NCBI GenBank assembly: GCA_963676385.2
Contig: CAXXMM010000002.1
Coordinates: 279,170-343,169, forward strand
From: UBA1422 sp963676385
Lineage (GTDB): Bacteria; Bacillota; Clostridia; Peptostreptococcales; Anaerovoracaceae
DNA: 64,000 bases
Reading direction: 5' to 3'
Shown here: positions 42,282-51,039 of the stretch, piece after piece
Numbering within the stretch: the stretch's first letter is position 1
Layout of the letters: every line of letters starts with the position of its first letter
Program-made: the position numbers and the translations under genes
Notes under the pieces: generated by a model
Told to the model about the DNA's origin: nothing
Seen by the model: only the letters and a program-made list of their open reading frames with translations
Databases searched by the model: none

Positions 42282-42779
42282 TTATTTTATTCGATCGATT
42301 GCCTTTAAAATACCATACAAAATGGCTTGGGGGCGAGGAGGACAACCGGGCACAAAAACGTCCACCGGAACAATGGTGTCGATGCCGTTTTTGGTTCCAT
42401 AGGAGTCTCGAAAGATGCCACCGCTGCTGGCACATGCGCCTACTGCAACCACCAATTTAGGCGCCGGCATGGCATCATAGGTTTTGGTAAGGGCCAACTC
42501 CATATTCCGAGTTCCGGTTCCGGTAACCAGCAGCATATCTGCATGCCTTGGGGATGCAACAAAGTGCATCCCAAGCCGGGATAAATCATTTACGGGATTA
42601 TTCAGTGCGTTGATTTCTAAGTCGCAACCATTACAAGAACCGGCATCCACCTCCCGAATGTGCAGGCTTCTACCAAAGGTTTTCCGAATGTTTTTTTGAA
42701 GGGCCTTTTCTATTCCCTGTGGCGTTTGATGGGAAAGAACATCATCATTTATAGTAAGGGGGAATCTGGCGAAGTTCAT
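42282..42779 (-). CDS. Ehr-type complex subunit HyfI-like (NuoB family)
   Basis: A 165-residue NuoB/hydrogenase small-subunit homologue. The four cysteines of the proximal [4Fe-4S] cluster are kept: GSCNGCDLEI, VGACASSGG and VPGCPPRPQAIL. So the electron path to the large subunit is intact even though that subunit has lost its NiFe ligands. ATG 42779 overlaps the preceding ferredoxin gene by 35 nt; no strong ribosome site is visible, so coupling is likely (TTG 42803 is possible). Last gene of the operon. Confidence 0.88.
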   Translation of the reverse strand: MNFARFPLTINDDVLSHQTPQGIEKALQKNIRKTFGRSLHIREVDAGSCNGCDLEINALNNPVNDLSRLGMHFVASPRHADMLLVTGTGTRNMELALTKTYDAMPAPKLVVAVGACASSGGIFRDSYGTKNGIDTIVPVDVFVPGCPPRPQAILYGILKAIDRIK

Positions 42780-43074
42780 TTCTGCTTTTCTTTGCCAGTT
42801 CAAATTGATGGGTGCTTTCTATGGCCGATGAGGGACAAAGCTCTACGCAAAGATTGCAAAAAATGCAACAATCATAATTGATGCCAATACAACGGGGGTG
42901 ATTGCTGAAGACGATGGCGCCGGTGGGGCAATGTTTCAGGCAAGTTTCACATTGAATACACTTCTCCTGATGAATAACCGGAGCCCCTTGAAATTGACTG
43001 GTGTCAGGCATCTTGTCCGGATAGGGCAGGGTTACATTTGGATACTGGAATATTTTTTTAATGATTTGATACAT
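42745..43074 (-). CDS. Ehr-type complex subunit HyfH-like (2x[4Fe-4S] ferredoxin)
   Basis: A 109-residue NuoI/HycF-like polyferredoxin with two cluster motifs, CIQCETCLKHCPTGAI and CCIFCNLCVELCPSSAI, on an N-terminal segment (YQIIKKIFQYPNVTLPYP) that docks to the membrane arm. It carries electrons between an external donor, most simply ferredoxin, and the NuoB-like subunit. AGGAG precedes ATG 43074. Confidence 0.92.
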   Translation of the reverse strand: MYQIIKKIFQYPNVTLPYPDKMPDTSQFQGAPVIHQEKCIQCETCLKHCPTGAIVFSNHPRCIGINYDCCIFCNLCVELCPSSAIESTHQFELAKKSRNELRQIPPYYK

Positions 43075-43083
43075 GGGATACTC

Positions 43084-44689
43084 CTATAAATCATTGCCTG
43101 CATAAGACAAATTGAAACTTTTGTTGATTAACGGAAAATCCGGCACGATGTTTCCCGAAACGGCATGGCATACTCCGGGCCAATTGCAGAAAGAAGGGGT
43201 GCGAATCTTATATCGTAGAATAAATCCGTCTTGGTCAGTCATGAGCCAGTGAACGTTCTCGCCTCGGGGGGCCTCGGTGATTCCAAATGCTGATACAAAT
43301 GGTGGAATGCTTGGAATTTCTGTTTTGGTTTTCCCCTGAGGTATATTCATTAAGGCCTGGCTGATTAGGGATAAAGATTGGTAACACTCTTCAATTTTTA
43401 TATTCATTCTGGCTGCTACATCCCCTCCGGATTCTACGGGAACCTCAAAGGAAAGTTGGTTATAAACCCCATAGCACAGGTCTTTTCTGATATCCCGCGG
43501 GATGCCGGAAGCTCTTGCCGCCGGTCCTACAACATTTAGGTCAAAAGCAATTTTCTCTGCCAATACGCCGGTATGTTCGATTCGGTCTGTGAGCATGGTG
43601 TGTCGATGAAGAATTTTAATCGTGTCCTCCAATTCGTTTCGAATATCCTGTAGTCGCTTCATCATATCAGTATTAATTTCTGCAATCCGGTCAATGCGTA
43701 CCCCGCCGGGGACATTTACGCTCCGCAGGAATCTGGAACCACAAAGAAGATCCGCCAATTGATAACACCAGTTTCGAAGGAGGCGGAATTGGAACGCACC
43801 AAATCCAAAGGCAACATCAAGACAAATCCCCGCCAAATCACCAAGGTGGCAGATGATTCGTTCCAGTTCGGCATAGATGACACGAAGATATAATCCTCGC
43901 TCCGGTGGTGTTATGCCGGTAATTTGCTCCACGGCCATGCAATAGGCCAACCCATTGGTGAAGGTTTCATCCCCCGGAAATTCGCTCCGATAGATAAAAT
44001 CCCCGTTGAATGGACATCCCTTCCGCCAGCTTTTCAATCCCTTTATGGGTGTAATAAAGTTGTGCTTCCAAATTCTGAATCGGTTCTCCCGCAAGGCTGA
44101 ATCGAAAATGCCCAGGCTCAATAATCCCTGCATGAACCGGACCTACGGGAATTTCATAAACTCCTTCTCCTAAAATGGTTCTAAAAATAGATTCTCCATT
44201 TTCAAAATCCGGGTGTTCATTGGCAGGATAGTCTTTTCGCAAGGGATAATTCTCTTTTGGCCAATTTCCGTGGAAGACCAATGGTTTAGCATCAGGATGG
44301 CCCACAGGTATTAGGCCAAAAAGGTCATGAATCTCCCGCTCGTAAAGGGTGGAGGCATGAACCAAATCGGCAATAGAAATAAACGATGGATTGGAAGGGT
44401 CAATGATTGTGTGCACTACAATCAAAATGTCGGTTTTTCTGGAAGCAAAAACATAATCAATCCCATATCCTTTTGCCTGATTTTGTTGGTCTGTCCCAAT
44501 CATAGAAATCAGGGCACAGTCCAGCGGGACATTTATATGAGAGGCAATGCTTCGTATTTCTTCACCGGAAACTTCCAGATGCAATTCTCTTTTATTTAAC
44601 ACAAAACTGTTGACGATTAAGGTGGTAAATTTTTCCCTTAATCCCTTCTCCAAGGAGGACAGTTGAAGTTCTCTTTCTATCTTATTCAA
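43084..44689 (-). pseudogene. Ehr-type complex large subunit HyfG-like (NuoC+NuoD), frameshifted at a G5 run
   Basis: The first frame (44689 to 43967) gives a NuoC-like domain (LVHASTLYEREIHDLFGLIPVGHP) and the NuoD start (GPVHAGIIEPGHFRF, YYTHKGIEKLAEG), then ends after SERISGG. The second frame continues as GDETFTNGLAYCMAVEQITG to 43084. Removing one G from the run at 43971-43975 joins them into about 534 residues. The NiFe ligand motifs are absent: where hydrogenases have ERxCGxC this reads ERISGDE, and no DPCxxC is present at the C-terminus. It is therefore a hydrogenase-like, NiFe-free subunit. The start is TTG 44689 with GGGAGG 8 nt upstream. Sequencing error is possible. Confidence 0.8.
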
Positions 44690-46166
44690 TGGTGGATCCT
44701 CCCAATATCATACGAGTCGCGGCGTTCATTAATTCTTTTATCCCATCGGGTAAAACAATTCCGGTAATGACAATAAGTGCCAGCAAAACAATCATGGCAG
44801 CGATACCGGGTAGATTGGTTTCCCCGGGTTTTACTTCATCCGTATTGTATTCTCCAAAAAACACCTTGAACAGGGTGGATGCAATGCCAACAAAAACAAT
44901 GGCCAACAGTACAATTAATGTGCCGCCTACCAAAGGGTGGTGATCCTGAAACAACGCAATGAAAACATTGATTTCACTGGCAAAGATGCTGAAAGGAGGG
45001 GTTCCGGAAATGGCCAAAAGCCCCAGCAGAAAAATCGTACCTGTCCCAGGCAACACTTTAAGCAATCCTTGGATTTTGGAGATGTCTCGTACGTGGTATT
45101 TTTGAAGAATATTGCCGGAGGCCAAAAATAGCATGGATTTCGTTAAGGAATGGTTCATCATGTGAAGCAGCCCTGCAAAGACAGACAAAGGGGTAAACAA
45201 CCCGAGAGCCAATGCGATAATCCCCATGTGCTCGATACTAGAATAGGCGAGCAACCGTTTGTAGTCTTTTTGGGATAAAATGAAAATAGCAGCGGTGGCA
45301 ACAGAAAGCAACCCAAACCCCATTAACATTCGACCTGCAAATTGACTGGAGCCACTGTTGGCATTTACAATGGATAAACATCGAATAATGGCATACATGG
45401 CACTGTTTAGCAGAACCCCTGAAAGCAAGGCGCTAATGGGGGAGGGTGCCTGGCTATGGGCGTCGGGCAACCAGGTGTGCATGGGGGCAAGTCCGGCCTT
45501 GGTACCAAATCCAATTAAGATAAAGATGAATGCAAGGTGAAGGACCGGTTCGTTTAAATCCGATGCCTTGGATAAAAGCACATCCCATTTCAGAGCATCC
45601 ACACTACGAATCACATCAACAGAAGAAAGATGGATAAAAATAATACCCACCAAAGTGATGGCGATTCCCACAGAGCAGATAATAATGTATTTCCACGCTG
45701 CCTCCAAGGAATTCCGATTGTTGTTAAACCCCACAAGAAATGCGGAAGCCAAAGTGGTAGCTTCTATTGCCACCCATATAATACCAATGTTATCAACGGT
45801 AAGAGCCAAAATCATAGCAAAAATAAAAAAGTACATCAGCGTGTAGTATAATCTGAATTTTTCTTTGCTGATTTTCCCGTCCTGCAATTCATTGGAAAGA
45901 TAGCCAATGGAATAAATACTGGTGAGAAAATAGATTAAGGTAACAATGTCTAAAATAATGATGCTGAGAGAATCCAGCAGAAATAGTCCATTGAAAATCG
46001 AATAGGTCAACTGGCCGGTTGCAATAACCGATTTCGTACAAAATCCGGCAGCCACCAGCAAAATCATGGAAGTTCCTAGGTTGATTCCATGAAGCAGTCT
46101 TGTCTTTTTTGTTAACTGGGACAGCACCACGCCAAGGAACGGTGCAATCCATAATACCAAACCCAT
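44682..46166 (-). CDS. Ehr-type complex subunit HyfF-like (Mrp/NuoM-N antiporter family)
   Basis: A 494-residue membrane subunit with about 14 helices of the NuoL/M/N and Mrp antiporter fold (GFGTKAGLAPMHTWLPDAHSQAPSPISALLSG is the family signature; the central Lys and His positions are present). It should be an ion-translocating unit. It begins 4 nt after the HyfE-like gene and overlaps the large-subunit gene by 8 nt. Confidence 0.93.
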   Translation of the reverse strand: MGLVLWIAPFLGVVLSQLTKKTRLLHGINLGTSMILLVAAGFCTKSVIATGQLTYSIFNGLFLLDSLSIIILDIVTLIYFLTSIYSIGYLSNELQDGKISKEKFRLYYTLMYFFIFAMILALTVDNIGIIWVAIEATTLASAFLVGFNNNRNSLEAAWKYIIICSVGIAITLVGIIFIHLSSVDVIRSVDALKWDVLLSKASDLNEPVLHLAFIFILIGFGTKAGLAPMHTWLPDAHSQAPSPISALLSGVLLNSAMYAIIRCLSIVNANSGSSQFAGRMLMGFGLLSVATAAIFILSQKDYKRLLAYSSIEHMGIIALALGLFTPLSVFAGLLHMMNHSLTKSMLFLASGNILQKYHVRDISKIQGLLKVLPGTGTIFLLGLLAISGTPPFSIFASEINVFIALFQDHHPLVGGTLIVLLAIVFVGIASTLFKVFFGEYNTDEVKPGETNLPGIAAMIVLLALIVITGIVLPDGIKELMNAATRMILGGSTIE

Positions 46167-46170
46167 TCTG

Positions 46171-46827
46171 TTATCCTTTCAAATTTCGAAGATTGTTGAT
46201 GTTAATCGAGTCAAATTTTTCGTCAATCTGCACCACCATAATGCCCATAATTAGTACGGCAGTAATCATATCAATGAAAATACCTAAATCAACAATGAGG
46301 GGCATACCATGGGTGGAAAAGATAGCGGTGACAAAAATTCCATTTTCAATGACTAAGTATCCAATAATCTGACCCAATGCCTTTTTTCGACTAATCATGA
46401 AGAAAAGACCAATGAGGATGACGGAAAAGGCATTTACTACTTGAAGATTGACGTGCCCCTCATTCAGGGCACTGACCCCAGACAATGTAAAGTAGGTAAA
46501 CACCACTAACATGCAACTCATTAGGATTAGAATTGGGATATTTAAATAAAAGTCCTTCTCCACCACATCCTCCACATTGGCAAAGGTTTTGTGGAGAAGC
46601 ATGGGGATGACAACCACCTTTAGGGCAACAATAATGATGCAAACCACTAAGATATCCCAAGTGCCTTCGGCCCACAAACTTTCACCCCCCATAAGCCCTG
46701 CAATAATGGCAATCAATATTGCTTGAATTCGGAAGGTTCGAATATAGGAGCGAATCCGCTTATGGGATACCAGCATAATCGCGGTAAGCAGCATTAGTAC
46801 AGACAACAAATCCAAATAGTGTTCCAT
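46171..46827 (-). CDS. Ehr-type complex subunit HyfE-like (NuoK-like)
   Basis: A 218-residue membrane protein with six to seven helices. The C-terminal half (LGQIIGYLVIENGIFVTAIF) shows the NuoK-like pattern with a membrane Glu. This is the HyfE form, larger than NuoK. Its stop is 4 nt before the HyfF-like gene, and its ATG (46827) directly abuts the HyfC-like stop. Confidence 0.85.
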   Translation of the reverse strand: MEHYLDLLSVLMLLTAIMLVSHKRIRSYIRTFRIQAILIAIIAGLMGGESLWAEGTWDILVVCIIIVALKVVVIPMLLHKTFANVEDVVEKDFYLNIPILILMSCMLVVFTYFTLSGVSALNEGHVNLQVVNAFSVILIGLFFMISRKKALGQIIGYLVIENGIFVTAIFSTHGMPLIVDLGIFIDMITAVLIMGIMVVQIDEKFDSININNLRNLKG

Positions 46828-47778
46828 TTAACCCCTCCCTAATACAAAGAACTGCAAAAAACCTAAAAATGCTAAGATAAAAGAAAGGGCAGCCAAATTG
46901 GGTATGCTAAAAAATCGAACCTTTACCGTGTTCACTTCAATTAAGGCAATAATCCCTGTGAGAATCAGCAGCTTAAAAGCATATAAGAGCAAAGACAGGG
47001 CCACACCTAAGACACCGGTAAATGAAAACAGCCCGTCTAATGGTAGAAAAATATTCACCACCAAGGTCATCAGCATCAGTTGCTTGATGGCTGCACCATA
47101 CTCCATGAGGGCCAAGTGCCGTCCCGTATATTCCAAAATCATGGCCTCGTGAACCATGGTCAGTTCCAGATGTGTAGAAGGATCATCCACCGGGATACGA
47201 GAAGTTTCCGCAATGATAATGATCAACATGGACAGAAATAGTAAAATATATACCGGGCCTATGAAAGCGGTGCCGCTTTGAGCCATGGTTTCCATGATGA
47301 CAAAAACAGAGGTGGATCCACTCATCAAACTTAAAGTAATCACCACAACGATGATAGAAGGTTCGATGAGAGAAGAAATCATTACTTCTCTGCTGGCCCC
47401 CATGCCGCCGAAGGCGCTCCCCGTATCCAACGCTGCAAGGCATGTAAAAAATCTTCCCAGAGCAAGGACATAGATGAGGAGGATAAAATCACCCGGAATA
47501 TAGTGGGGTAACATATCAACGGTGACGGGAACCAAAAGGCCGGCCACCAAGGCTGAACCAAATACAATGTAGGGGGTTCCTCGAAATATCCAAGAGGAAC
47601 AATCAGGGACCACCACGTTTTTTTTGAACAACTTATGCAGGTCAAAATACATTTGAAGCAATGGCGCCCCCTGACGTTTCTGGGTAAGCGCCTTTATTTT
47701 GTTGATAATTCCGTTTACCAAAGGAGCCAACAGAATAACCACAACAACTTGTAAGGCTAGATAATATAGTGTTGTCAT
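46828..47778 (-). CDS. Ehr-type complex subunit HyfC-like (NuoH family)
   Basis: A 316-residue NuoH homologue with eight helices. The conserved loop AETSRIPVDDPSTHLELTM and EYTGRHLALMEYGAAIK carry the acidic residues that couple the peripheral arm to the ion channel. AAAGGAGA precedes ATG 47778. Confidence 0.93.
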   Translation of the reverse strand: MTTLYYLALQVVVVILLAPLVNGIINKIKALTQKRQGAPLLQMYFDLHKLFKKNVVVPDCSSWIFRGTPYIVFGSALVAGLLVPVTVDMLPHYIPGDFILLIYVLALGRFFTCLAALDTGSAFGGMGASREVMISSLIEPSIIVVVITLSLMSGSTSVFVIMETMAQSGTAFIGPVYILLFLSMLIIIIAETSRIPVDDPSTHLELTMVHEAMILEYTGRHLALMEYGAAIKQLMLMTLVVNIFLPLDGLFSFTGVLGVALSLLLYAFKLLILTGIIALIEVNTVKVRFFSIPNLAALSFILAFLGFLQFFVLGRG

Positions 47779-47790
47779 TTTGTTCTCCTT

Positions 47791-49833
47791 TCAGTTTACC
47801 CGGTTATACAGCATTAAAATTAGAACAACAATGAAGATATATAGCAAATAGGCATGAACACTTCCTGTTTGAATCTTGTACTTTAGCTTCTCTGACACGG
47901 TGGTAATCCCTCGGATAAAAGGTACATAAATGTACTTCTCCAAAGCGGACTCTGTTTGCATTTTGTACTCAATGGATTCCGGATGATAGAGGGTATCTCC
48001 CACTAACTTCAGTTCTCTGGAAGATTTAATAAATATTCGAAATACAATTTTAATGGGTTTTGAAAAAGCGGTGGCACTGTATTGCATCCTTGGGGTCAGG
48101 GCTTTATAGCCGCAATCCCATGTGCCCACGACACGCTGAGTGTATTTTCCCCGAAAAACACTTAACAGAATCATGACAACCAAAATCACCATAAGACCAA
48201 GTATCAAGGCCATCAGCGGGGAAATAACATTCCCATTGATGTGCAGGGAAGAAAAAACCAAAAAGACGTTTCCGGTTAGTTGATCAGTGACGGAAATCCC
48301 TTGAATGTTTAGGACAACAGTATTGAGCAATTCTACCACAAAGCGTGGGAAAAGACCGGTCAGAAGACACAAAGAAACTAGAATGCCAATGGCACCATTC
48401 ATGGTTTTTGGAACTTCAATTGCAGTTTCTGCATGGGTGCTTCGAGGCCTACCTAAAAAGGAAATGCCATATAGTTTAATCATGCTGCCCGCTGAAAGGG
48501 CGGCCGCCATGGCAAGGGTGGCTGCTGTCAGAATCAATATAATATTCAATCCGGCCTGACCCAACACAAAACTGGAAAGAATGGATTGGTACAGAAGCCA
48601 TTCGCTAATAAAACCATTGAAGGGGACAATAGCGGATAAAGACAAGGCACCACCTAGACATAAGATGGCGGTGATAGGCATTTTTTTAATGAGTCCCCCC
48701 AGTTCCTCCATATTTTTTGTATGGGTTGCAAAATGAATGGAACCGACACTAAGAAACAAACTTCCCTTGTATAGCGCATGGAACAAGGAGTGGAGCAAGG
48801 TCGCCATCAATGCCAAGGCACCAATTTTTTCGGACCCCATTTCTGTTGCCAAAAATGTAATCCCCAAACCAATAAAGAGAATCCCCATATTTTCCACGCT
48901 ACTGTGAGCCAGCGTCCGTTTAATGTTTTTGGAAATATATCCATAGAGGACACCCATGGAAGCGGAAAATATCCCCAGAACCAAAAGAGCATATCCCCAC
49001 CAAGCATGTTCAACGCCTAAATATTCCAAAACAAACCGTAATAAGCCGTAAATTGCTGTTTTAATCATGACGCCGGACATTAAGGCTGAAATGGGACCCG
49101 GAGCGGCCGGGTGGGCCCTAGGCAACCAAATGTGTAAGGGAGCAATCCCGCCTTTGGTGCCAAAACCTATCAAAAGGAGAACAAACATCCCATTTTTGAC
49201 AGAACCTGGAATAGATTCAGAAGACCCAAGGATACTAAAGTTCCCGGTGTATTGATACATCAAAAGCAGCGCAATCAGAAGGAGTGCGGCGCTTAAATGG
49301 GTCATAATAATGTAAACCAGCCCAGCTCGGCGGTTCTCGCTATTCTCAGACTCAAAGATGACAAGAAAATAGGACACAACCGCCATGATTTCCCACGCCA
49401 TGAAAAACAAAATGGTGTTCCCCGCCAAAAATACCAACCCCATGGATAATACAAAAGAGATATACAAAAGGTGATAGGCACAGATGTTCCGTTTGCCATA
49501 ATAGTGGGACAAATAGCCGATGGAGTACAAGGAGACGCAGAAAACCAGAATAGACAATATTAATAAAAAAAAGGCTGAAAGACCATCCATAATCAGTGTG
49601 ACGTTTAAAAATGGCAGGGACGAGTGGTATAAGTCAAGAATCATGGTGTCACTTTTTGACAGCAAAAAAACAAGGGCGGCAGTAGCGCCGGATATTGCGG
49701 CTACCATGCACAGCCCTTGGGACACCAAGGTACTTCGCCGTTGATGACCGCTGAAAACCAAAGCCGCCAAAGCAGCAATGGCATATAATATGATTGTAAG
49801 ATAGAGCAGTGAGTCGGGCTCAAACATGCCCAT
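47791..49833 (-). CDS. Ehr-type complex subunit HyfB-like (NuoL/Mrp antiporter family)
   Basis: A 680-residue membrane subunit, first gene of the operon. The family signature is GFGTKGGIAPLHIWLPRAHPA, with a membrane Lys and the AHSSVENMG loop. The C-terminus continues past the core fold (from about 540) into an amphipathic stretch and a final helix, as in HyfB. With HyfF it gives the complex at least two potential ion-pumping subunits. GGAGG precedes ATG 49833. Confidence 0.93.
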   Translation of the reverse strand: MGMFEPDSLLYLTIILYAIAALAALVFSGHQRRSTLVSQGLCMVAAISGATAALVFLLSKSDTMILDLYHSSLPFLNVTLIMDGLSAFFLLILSILVFCVSLYSIGYLSHYYGKRNICAYHLLYISFVLSMGLVFLAGNTILFFMAWEIMAVVSYFLVIFESENSENRRAGLVYIIMTHLSAALLLIALLLMYQYTGNFSILGSSESIPGSVKNGMFVLLLIGFGTKGGIAPLHIWLPRAHPAAPGPISALMSGVMIKTAIYGLLRFVLEYLGVEHAWWGYALLVLGIFSASMGVLYGYISKNIKRTLAHSSVENMGILFIGLGITFLATEMGSEKIGALALMATLLHSLFHALYKGSLFLSVGSIHFATHTKNMEELGGLIKKMPITAILCLGGALSLSAIVPFNGFISEWLLYQSILSSFVLGQAGLNIILILTAATLAMAAALSAGSMIKLYGISFLGRPRSTHAETAIEVPKTMNGAIGILVSLCLLTGLFPRFVVELLNTVVLNIQGISVTDQLTGNVFLVFSSLHINGNVISPLMALILGLMVILVVMILLSVFRGKYTQRVVGTWDCGYKALTPRMQYSATAFSKPIKIVFRIFIKSSRELKLVGDTLYHPESIEYKMQTESALEKYIYVPFIRGITTVSEKLKYKIQTGSVHAYLLYIFIVVLILMLYNRVN

Positions 49834-49875
49834 AATTATTTATACCTCCGTAATTTGTTATTAATACTGTTTCAG

Positions 49876-49903
49876 ACTATCATTCCAACAGGTTTGTTGT
49901 CAA
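49876..49903 (-). promoter_or_regulatory. Possible promoter of the Ehr-type operon
   Basis: On the minus strand TTGACA (49903-49898) is followed after 16 bp by GATAGT (49881-49876), about 45 nt ahead of the first gene. Confidence 0.4.
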
Positions 49904-49932
49904 GGCAATCATAAATTTACAGACTTTTTAGG

Positions 49933-49961
49933 TTGTCTTTTTACCGGAAAAGTTGTACCAT
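49933..49961 (+). promoter_or_regulatory. Promoter of tRNA-Ala
   Basis: TTGTCT (49933-49938) and TACCAT (49956-49961) are 17 bp apart, 20 nt before the mature tRNA. Confidence 0.45.
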
Positions 49962-49980
49962 ATCCTAGAGTGAGAAATTT

Positions 49981-50056
49981 GGGGAATTGGCGAAGTTGGG
50001 ATCGCGCTGCGTTCGCAATGCAGAGGCCAGGGGTTCGAACCCCCTATTCTCCACCA
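49981..50056 (+). tRNA. tRNA-Ala (anticodon CGC)
   Basis: Full cloverleaf: acceptor GGGGAAT/ATTCTCC with the G3-U70 wobble pair that identifies alanine tRNAs, D stem GCG/CGC, anticodon stem CTGCG/TGCAG with loop TTCGCAA (anticodon CGC, reading GCG), T stem AGGGG/CCCCT with loop TTCGAAC, and encoded CCA at 50054-50056. Confidence 0.95.
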
Positions 50057-50063
50057 AAAACAA

Positions 50064-50094
50064 AAAGATAGTCCCAAGGGGCTATCTTTTTGCT
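50064..50094 (+). terminator. Intrinsic terminator after tRNA-Ala
   Basis: AAAAAGATAG pairs with CTATCTTTTT; the pairing includes the T run itself. Confidence 0.85.
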
Positions 50095-50096
50095 TG

Positions 50097-50250
50097 ACGT
50101 TCGCAGGGGGTTCGAACCCGAAAGGGCGCGCATGTCGGGAGAAAGTCCTGTGGACTTTCGAGCAGAAAGCGGGCCGAGATGACCGAAAGGGAATCGAAGG
50201 GCGGCAGACGAGCGGTGCGAGACTGCGGAAACCCCCCTATTCTCCACCAC
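50097..50250 (+). repeat. GC-rich element ending in a duplicate of the tRNA-Ala 3' end
   Basis: About 150 bp, much richer in G and C than its surroundings. The end (50233-50249) repeats exactly the last 17 nt of the tRNA gene, CCCCCTATTCTCCACCA, 193 bp downstream of the original. The start contains GTTCGCAGGGGGTTCGAACC, which combines tRNA anticodon-loop and T-arm sequence. Inside is a perfect hairpin GAAAGTCC-TGT-GGACTTTC, and GGGGGTT at the start can pair with AACCCCC at the end. It may be a scar of tRNA-targeted integration or a small structured RNA. Confidence 0.55.
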
Positions 50251-50267
50251 ACAGTGTCCGAAAAGGG

Positions 50268-50312
50268 CAAAACAAGAATGCTGAACGTTGAAATTTTAGC
50301 GTTTTTGTTTTG
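50268..50312. terminator. Long hairpin between the GC-rich element and the transposase remnant
   Basis: A 15-bp stem with two G-U pairs joins CAAAACAAGAATGCT and AGCGTTTTTGTTTTG. The T-rich 3' arm could terminate rightward transcription, or it could be an element end. Confidence 0.5.
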
Positions 50313-50343
50313 TGTGAAAAACTAAAAAACAAAAAAAGAAGGC

Positions 50344-50619
50344 TCACTGAGCCTTGATTCCCGCCAAAATCGCGGGTGTACCAATCAGGTTGACCGCTCT
50401 TCTCAAGTTATATGTCAGACAACTAAGCCCCAGCTCGGCTGTAGTCTTCTGAATTCCTTTGCAGAGTACATAATTTGCCCCATGGAACCATTTGATTGTT
50501 CCAAAAGGATGCTCTGAAATACACAGCCTTTCCTTTTGTTTTGGAATGTCATCCCGGATCCGAATGAGCACTGTCTTATCAATCCGGTTTTTCAAAAAGA
50601 AAGAATTAGTATGCATCAA
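50344..50619 (-). pseudogene. Transposase C-terminal remnant (IS1182-like)
   Basis: The open frame of about 91 codons ends with SEHPFGTIKWFHGANYVLCKG and TTAELGLSCLTYNLRRAVNLIG, the C-terminal end of DDE transposases of the IS1182/DDE_Tnp_1 type (vEhpFGtIKr... and tAYNlkR... pattern). The catalytic DDE core upstream is missing, so only a fragment of about one fifth of the gene remains. Confidence 0.75.
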
Positions 50620-51039
50620 AAAACGAGCATGGAGTATTGTGATTTCATATGCACAGAAAGAGAAACCAAAGGAAGCGACCAGAGGTTGTGCCCATATTTA
50701 GCAATTATTTGCGGGATTTCGCAAATAATCATAGAAATTTGGGGTGGGTTTGCCTTGAATGCTCCGAAAAGTACAGATTTAAAAAAAAATCTGAAGATAT
50801 TTAGAAAAAATACCCATAACCCATAATGTATTTAAAAATCATGTTTATGTTAGCGCATTGCGCCACAGTCAGTAAAAGCCAGGAAGCCCAACCTCACGGC
50901 GATGGACTTTTTTTGCCGTTCATGGTATGTTAAAAGTATAACAGATTTTAATGAAATTTTAATCCAGTCCCAAAGTGCTTTGAAGGTTCTTCCCGTATAC
51001 TGGGGGCAAAGATAACACAATACCGTAAGGAGGAACAAC
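50620..51039. other. 420-bp stretch without a convincing gene
   Basis: Short open frames on the plus strand between 50536 and 50826 lack start sites and family resemblance, and probably derive from the decayed insertion. From 50830 on it holds the upstream control region of the DUF4342-like gene. I see no RNA gene. Confidence 0.5.
50946..51001 (+). promoter_or_regulatory. Direct repeats and -10 element ahead of the DUF4342/two-component operon
   Basis: TTTTAAT occurs at 50946-50952 and 50957-50963, an 11-bp period typical of OmpR-family response regulator sites. TATACT at 50996-51001 is a likely -10; no good -35 is present, as expected for an activated promoter. The operon encodes an OmpR-type regulator, so autoregulation is plausible. 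Confidence 0.45.

Noticed and set aside
43084..44689. Reading the HycE-like protein as an active [NiFe] hydrogenase large subunit matured by the HypB/HypA of 23.5-27.2 kb
   Set aside because: Neither pair of NiFe-ligand cysteines is present, so these chaperones cannot serve this complex.
50094..50291. Open frames on both strands across the GC-rich element
   Set aside because: They exist because the sequence is stop-poor; they have no ribosome sites and the DNA is better explained by tRNA-like repeats and hairpins.
50492..50826. Plus-strand open frames overlapping the transposase remnant
   Set aside because: No start signal and no family resemblance; the minus-strand frame has clear transposase C-terminal motifs.
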